Below, piece after piece: positions 14,024-16,631 of a stretch of DNA of 16,631 nucleotides. The DNA is from JBBSHE01 sp038253325 (GTDB lineage: Bacteria; Actinomycetota; Actinomycetes; Propionibacteriales; Nocardioidaceae). Within the stretch, counting starts at the first letter, position 1. Every line of letters starts with the position of its first letter. The stretch covers positions 1 through 16,631 of the forward strand of contig JBBSHE010000054.1 of the NCBI GenBank assembly GCA_038253325.1, given 5' to 3'. The position numbers were made by a program, and so were the translations under genes. The notes beneath the pieces are model-generated. The model did no database searches, was not told where the DNA came from, and was given only the letters and a program-made list of their open reading frames with translations.

Positions 14024-14892
14024 GCCGCCACCCGGGTCGCGGCGTCGCAGCCGGCCGCACGCAGGGCCCGTGCGCCGAGTACACGAGCGAGCTGGTTTCG
14101 GTACTCGACGGTCGCATGGATGTCCGCTTCGGGATCGATCGCAGCCACAATCAGGTCGACCGCGTCGGACCAGGCCGCCGTATCCGCCCGGCGGTCGGGA
14201 AGTGCCGAATCGAGTTCGACCAGCACGGGTGTCGGCCCGACGCCGATCAGGACCACCCGGGCCGACATGGCCTGCCCCCGGTCGTTCGTGGCCACCAGCG
14301 CCCCGACACCGACGAGTGCGTAGTCGCCGTGCCGGCGCGACAGCTCCATCCAGGCCGACCCGGATCCGGCCGGTGGACGGAGGAATGTCGCGGATACCGC
14401 CAGCTCACCGGCGCCGACGGCCGACTCGAGCGGTCCGAGGAAGAAATCCGCCGCCTCGACGGTCCGGGTGCCGCCGGTGCCGACCACCTCGACGGAACCG
14501 TCGCACAGCAACAGCACGGCCGGCATCTCCGCCGCCGGGTCGGCGTGCACGAGGCTGCCAACGGTTGTGCCACGGTTGCGGATCGTCGGGTGCGCGACCT
14601 GGGAGACCGCACGTCGCAACAGCGGGTTCGCGTCGTACGCCCGGTCGTCGAGCTCGAGTGCCCGGTGGCGTACGAGCGCACCGATCCGGACGCCGTCGTC
14701 GGTCACCTGGAGGCCGCCGAGCCCGGATACGCGGTTGATGTCGACGATCGTCGACGGGCTCGCCAGCCGCATCGACATGATCGGGACCAGGCTCTGTCCC
14801 CCGGCGAGCACCTTCGCCTCCGGCGACGCGAGCGCCTCCACGGTGCCCTCGACGGTCTCCGGGCGTACGTACTCGAACGGGGCGGGTTTCAC
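14020..14892 (-). CDS. Molybdenum hydroxylase medium subunit, FAD-binding (CoxM-like)
   Basis: This 290-residue flavin subunit accepts electrons from the [2Fe-2S] clusters and passes them to the external acceptor. FAD-contacting motifs are AGGQSLVP (30-37) and TTVGSLVHADPAAE (109-122). The C-terminal portion (about 175-285) is the CO-dehydrogenase flavoprotein C-terminal domain, with RRHGDYALVGVGALV and ARVVLIGVGPTP. The start is a GTG at 14892 with a weak upstream GGAG about 13 bases away. It follows the permease stop by 59 bp. There is no loop with a clear NAD-binding character, and a CoxG homologue in the neighbouring block fits a quinone acceptor better than NAD+. The acceptor remains inference. 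Confidence 0.92.
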   Translation of the reverse strand: MKPAPFEYVRPETVEGTVEALASPEAKVLAGGQSLVPIMSMRLASPSTIVDINRVSGLGGLQVTDDGVRIGALVRHRALELDDRAYDANPLLRRAVSQVAHPTIRNRGTTVGSLVHADPAAEMPAVLLLCDGSVEVVGTGGTRTVEAADFFLGPLESAVGAGELAVSATFLRPPAGSGSAWMELSRRHGDYALVGVGALVATNDRGQAMSARVVLIGVGPTPVLVELDSALPDRRADTAAWSDAVDLIVAAIDPEADIHATVEYRNQLARVLGARALRAAGCDAATRVAA

Positions 14893-14915
14893 GGCGGGCG
14901 CGTACTCCGTTATCC

Positions 14916-14934
14916 GGGGCGGTCAGGCCACCCC
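14916..14934. repeat. Imperfect hairpin between the permease and the FAD subunit
   Basis: GGGGCGG (14916-14922) and CCACCCC (14928-14934) pair with one mismatch around TCAGG. It lies in the 59-bp gap and has no T-run, so it could modulate but is unlikely to terminate read-through into the hydroxylase genes. Confidence 0.3.
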
Positions 14935-14951
14935 CGCGAGGACAGATTCCG

Positions 14952-16403
14952 TCATTCTGCCTTGTGGGTGCCCGGTTCGCCGACAACGATCGCCGAGCCG
15001 CCGGTACCGCGGTTGGTGGCCAGCCAGCGAGACAGGTGGTAGCCGAGGACGACGATCAACGTGCCGAGCGCGATTCCCTGCAGCGAGAAGTCGTGGGTGA
15101 TCTGAAGGTTGGCGCCACCGATCGCGGCGGTCAATCCTGCGCCGACCGGGACCAGGTTGACGGGATCCCCGAAGTCGACGTTGTTCTCCTTCCAGATCTT
15201 CGCGCCGAGCAGCCCGATCATGCCGTACAGCACCATCGTGATGCCGCCGAGGACCGCACTTGGCGTCGCATCGACGATCGCGCCGACCTTCGGCACGAAT
15301 CCCAGGATGATCGCGACAGCGGCGGCGACGAAGTACGCGGCCGTGCTGTAGATGCGGGTCGCGGCCATCACGCCGATGTTCTCCGCGTACGTCGTCGTCG
15401 GTGAGCCGCCGACGGCGCTCGTGATCATCGTGCCGACGCCGTCGCCGAGCAGGGCGCGCCCCATCACGGGGTCGAGGTCGCGGTTGGTCATCCCTCCGAC
15501 TGCCTTGACGTGCCCGATGTTCTCGGCCATCAGCGCGATCACCGCTGGCAGGACGAGCAGCACGAACGTGATCTTGATCTCGGGGGTGTGCCAGCCGACG
15601 GCTCCGAGGTTACCGACGTTGGTCTGGTTGCCGACCAGGCCGTCGACGGTGTGCTTGGGGAACCCGAACCAGTCGGCGCTCTTCACTCCGTCCCAGTTGA
15701 CCCGGTCGCGTGCCCCAGCGGGCGACCCGCCGCCGGCCGGGAAGTCGTGCGCGCCGAAGACCTTGTCGGCGAGGTACGCCAGCACGTACCCGAAGATGAG
15801 TCCGACGAAAATGGCGATCCGGCCGATGAACCCGCGGAACGCGACGGCGATCACGATCACGGCCGTCATCGTCAGCAACGCAATCCAGGGGTCGGACGCC
15901 CAGTACAAGCCGGTCGTCGTCGGGCCGGTTCCGGCAGCGACAACCGCGAGGTTGAACCCGATCAGCATCACGACCGCTCCGGTCACGACGGGCGGCAACA
16001 CGGCATTGACCATCTTCGTGCCGCCGAAGTGCACGAGAAGTCCAACCACGGCCAGGACCAGACCAGCGATCAGGATGGCGCCCGTGACGTCGGCCGGCCC
16101 GCCCTTCTGGGCATAGATCGCGGTCGCTCCTCCGACAAAGGACGCGCTCGTGCCGAGATAGCTGGGCACTTGGCCGCCGACGATCAAGAGGAAGCAGATC
16201 GTCGCAATTCCGCTCATCAGGATCGCCAGGTTCGGGTTCAGGCCCATGATGATCGGGAAGACGAACGTCGCGCCGAACATCGCGACGACGTGCTGGGCGC
16301 CGAGGCCGACCGTGCGTCCCCACGACAAGCGCTCGTCCGGCGCCACCGCCGCGCCGGGCGGAGGTGTCTTCCCACCGTAGACAACTTTCCAGCTCAGGGT
16401 CAT
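14952..16403 (-). CDS. NCS2 nucleobase permease, UraA/RutG-type (uracil-like)
   Basis: This 483-residue polytopic inner-membrane carrier is expected to have 14 transmembrane segments and to import a nucleobase with protons. The N-terminus PDERLSWGRTVGLGAQHVVA and FGATFVFPIIMGLNP are typical of UraA/RutG carriers. The substrate-site motifs are MAENIGHVKAVGG (292-304, E294 and H298) and GGSPTTTYAENIGVMA (332-347, E341), the two glutamates that bind uracil in UraA. The TTTYxENIGV form separates the uracil branch from xanthine/urate carriers. A hydrophilic loop of about 50 residues after residue 215 makes it longer than E. coli UraA. The ATG at 16403 was chosen because GGGAG lies five bases upstream; an in-frame GTG at 16415 has no spaced ribosome site. 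It is the first gene of the upstream block. Confidence 0.92.
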   Translation of the reverse strand: MTLSWKVVYGGKTPPPGAAVAPDERLSWGRTVGLGAQHVVAMFGATFVFPIIMGLNPNLAILMSGIATICFLLIVGGQVPSYLGTSASFVGGATAIYAQKGGPADVTGAILIAGLVLAVVGLLVHFGGTKMVNAVLPPVVTGAVVMLIGFNLAVVAAGTGPTTTGLYWASDPWIALLTMTAVIVIAVAFRGFIGRIAIFVGLIFGYVLAYLADKVFGAHDFPAGGGSPAGARDRVNWDGVKSADWFGFPKHTVDGLVGNQTNVGNLGAVGWHTPEIKITFVLLVLPAVIALMAENIGHVKAVGGMTNRDLDPVMGRALLGDGVGTMITSAVGGSPTTTYAENIGVMAATRIYSTAAYFVAAAVAIILGFVPKVGAIVDATPSAVLGGITMVLYGMIGLLGAKIWKENNVDFGDPVNLVPVGAGLTAAIGGANLQITHDFSLQGIALGTLIVVLGYHLSRWLATNRGTGGSAIVVGEPGTHKAE

Positions 16404-16423
16404 GGCGACTCCCACCTCGAGAC

Positions 16424-16437
16424 GTGACTCAGATCAC
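16424..16437. promoter_or_regulatory. CRP/GlxR-like operator candidate upstream of the permease
   Basis: GTGACTCAGATCAC is a GTGA-N6-TCAC palindrome with exactly the half-site spacing of CRP-family sites (TGTGA-N6-TCACA), lacking only the outermost T and A. It lies 21 bp upstream of the permease ATG and overlaps a GATAGT sequence that could be a -10 element on the minus strand. If bound there, the factor would more likely repress than activate. Pattern evidence only. Confidence 0.35.
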
Positions 16438-16631
16438 TATCCACCCCTGCGCGCTGAACGGTGGGGACATTCGTCCACGACGCGCCCCACGAGTTCGTGC
16501 GACGCACGCCCGGTCGGGTCGGTCGCCGTTTGCGAAACCCGCTCGCCCCTTCGGGCACTGCGTCCGAACAACCGTCCGCAATAGGACTCGGCCACTCGGA
16601 CGATGCCGCCGAACCAGCCCGTCCTCCGTAC
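16437..16631 (-). other. Right-edge region with no confident gene; minus-strand frame open from the edge to TAG 16437-16439
   Basis: The minus-strand frame entering from the window edge stays open for 64 codons, reading TGWFGGIVRVAESYCGRLFG and ending CPHRSARRGG before a TAG. About 73% of its codons end in G or C, lower than the clear genes here. A plus-strand frame starting at a GTG near 16460 is also open to the edge with a similar bias. Neither resembles a family I recognise. It may be the tail of an upstream gene, the head of a divergent gene, or a promoter region. Confidence 0.25.

Noticed and set aside
11148..14892. Aerobic (form I) carbon monoxide dehydrogenase
   Set aside because: The catalytic loop is YRGAGR, not AYxCSFR, and the neighbours are nucleobase-type genes. 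CO oxidation is not supported.
16402..16584. 60-codon plus-strand open frame upstream of the permease
   Set aside because: Starts opposite the permease start codon, has low G/C at third positions and no recognisable motif; it is more likely promoter DNA.
1..16631. CRISPR arrays, tRNA/rRNA genes, transposases, prophage genes
   Set aside because: No regularly spaced repeats, no tRNA-like cloverleaf or rRNA sequence, and no transposase or integrase motifs were seen on either strand.

Overview
The window looks like chromosomal DNA of a high-GC Gram-positive bacterium (Actinomycetes). Support for this comes from strong G/C bias at third codon positions, frequent GTG starts, many 4-bp ATGA/GTGA stop-start overlaps, a DUF6458-type small membrane protein, and a delta-60-repeat secreted protein. 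A Nocardioidaceae- or Kribbella-like host would fit, but the genus cannot be fixed from the sequence alone.

Layout. Bases 1-738 (+ strand) hold the C-terminal end of a secreted beta-propeller/delta-60-type protein, then a headless C-terminal remnant of a metallophosphoesterase. From 816 to 16403 almost everything is on the minus strand and forms one catabolic locus in two transcription blocks. The upstream block (right, 16403 down to 10674) is a UraA/RutG-type nucleobase permease, then the FAD, 2x[2Fe-2S] and molybdopterin subunits of a xanthine dehydrogenase/CO dehydrogenase-family molybdenum hydroxylase, then a GNAT acetyltransferase. The downstream block (9957 down to 816) is a CoxG-like SRPBCC membrane-anchored protein, a carbon-nitrogen hydrolase, a CodA-like amidohydrolase, HyuA, HyuB, carbamate kinase and a ring-opening amidohydrolase (barbiturase/cyanuric acid hydrolase family). 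The blocks are separated by a plus-strand DUF6458 gene and a small patch that resembles the N-terminus of a decayed GNAT gene. The last ~190 bases at the right edge hold no confident gene.

How the genes may work together. The permease has the two glutamate motifs of the uracil branch of NCS2 carriers. The known oxidative pyrimidine route oxidises uracil/thymine to (methyl)barbiturate, which barbiturase opens to ureidomalonate, which is then cleaved to urea and malonate. The permease, molybdenum hydroxylase, barbiturase-family enzyme and carbon-nitrogen hydrolase could supply this route. The remaining genes are not part of the textbook route: a CoxG-like protein that could connect the hydroxylase to the membrane quinone pool, an ATP-dependent HyuAB pair, carbamate kinase (which could recover ATP from carbamoyl phosphate), and an amidohydrolase lacking a canonical metal-binding His. 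The window is best read as an N-heterocycle catabolic locus, probably for pyrimidines, with several unassigned steps. The substrate assignment is inference.

Regulation visible in sequence: a GTGA-N6-TCAC CRP-like site just upstream of the permease, a possible leaderless promoter at coxG, and a near-perfect 15-bp inverted repeat in the 135-bp gap before carbamate kinase. No transcription factor, molybdenum cofactor maturase, tRNA, rRNA, CRISPR or insertion sequence was found.
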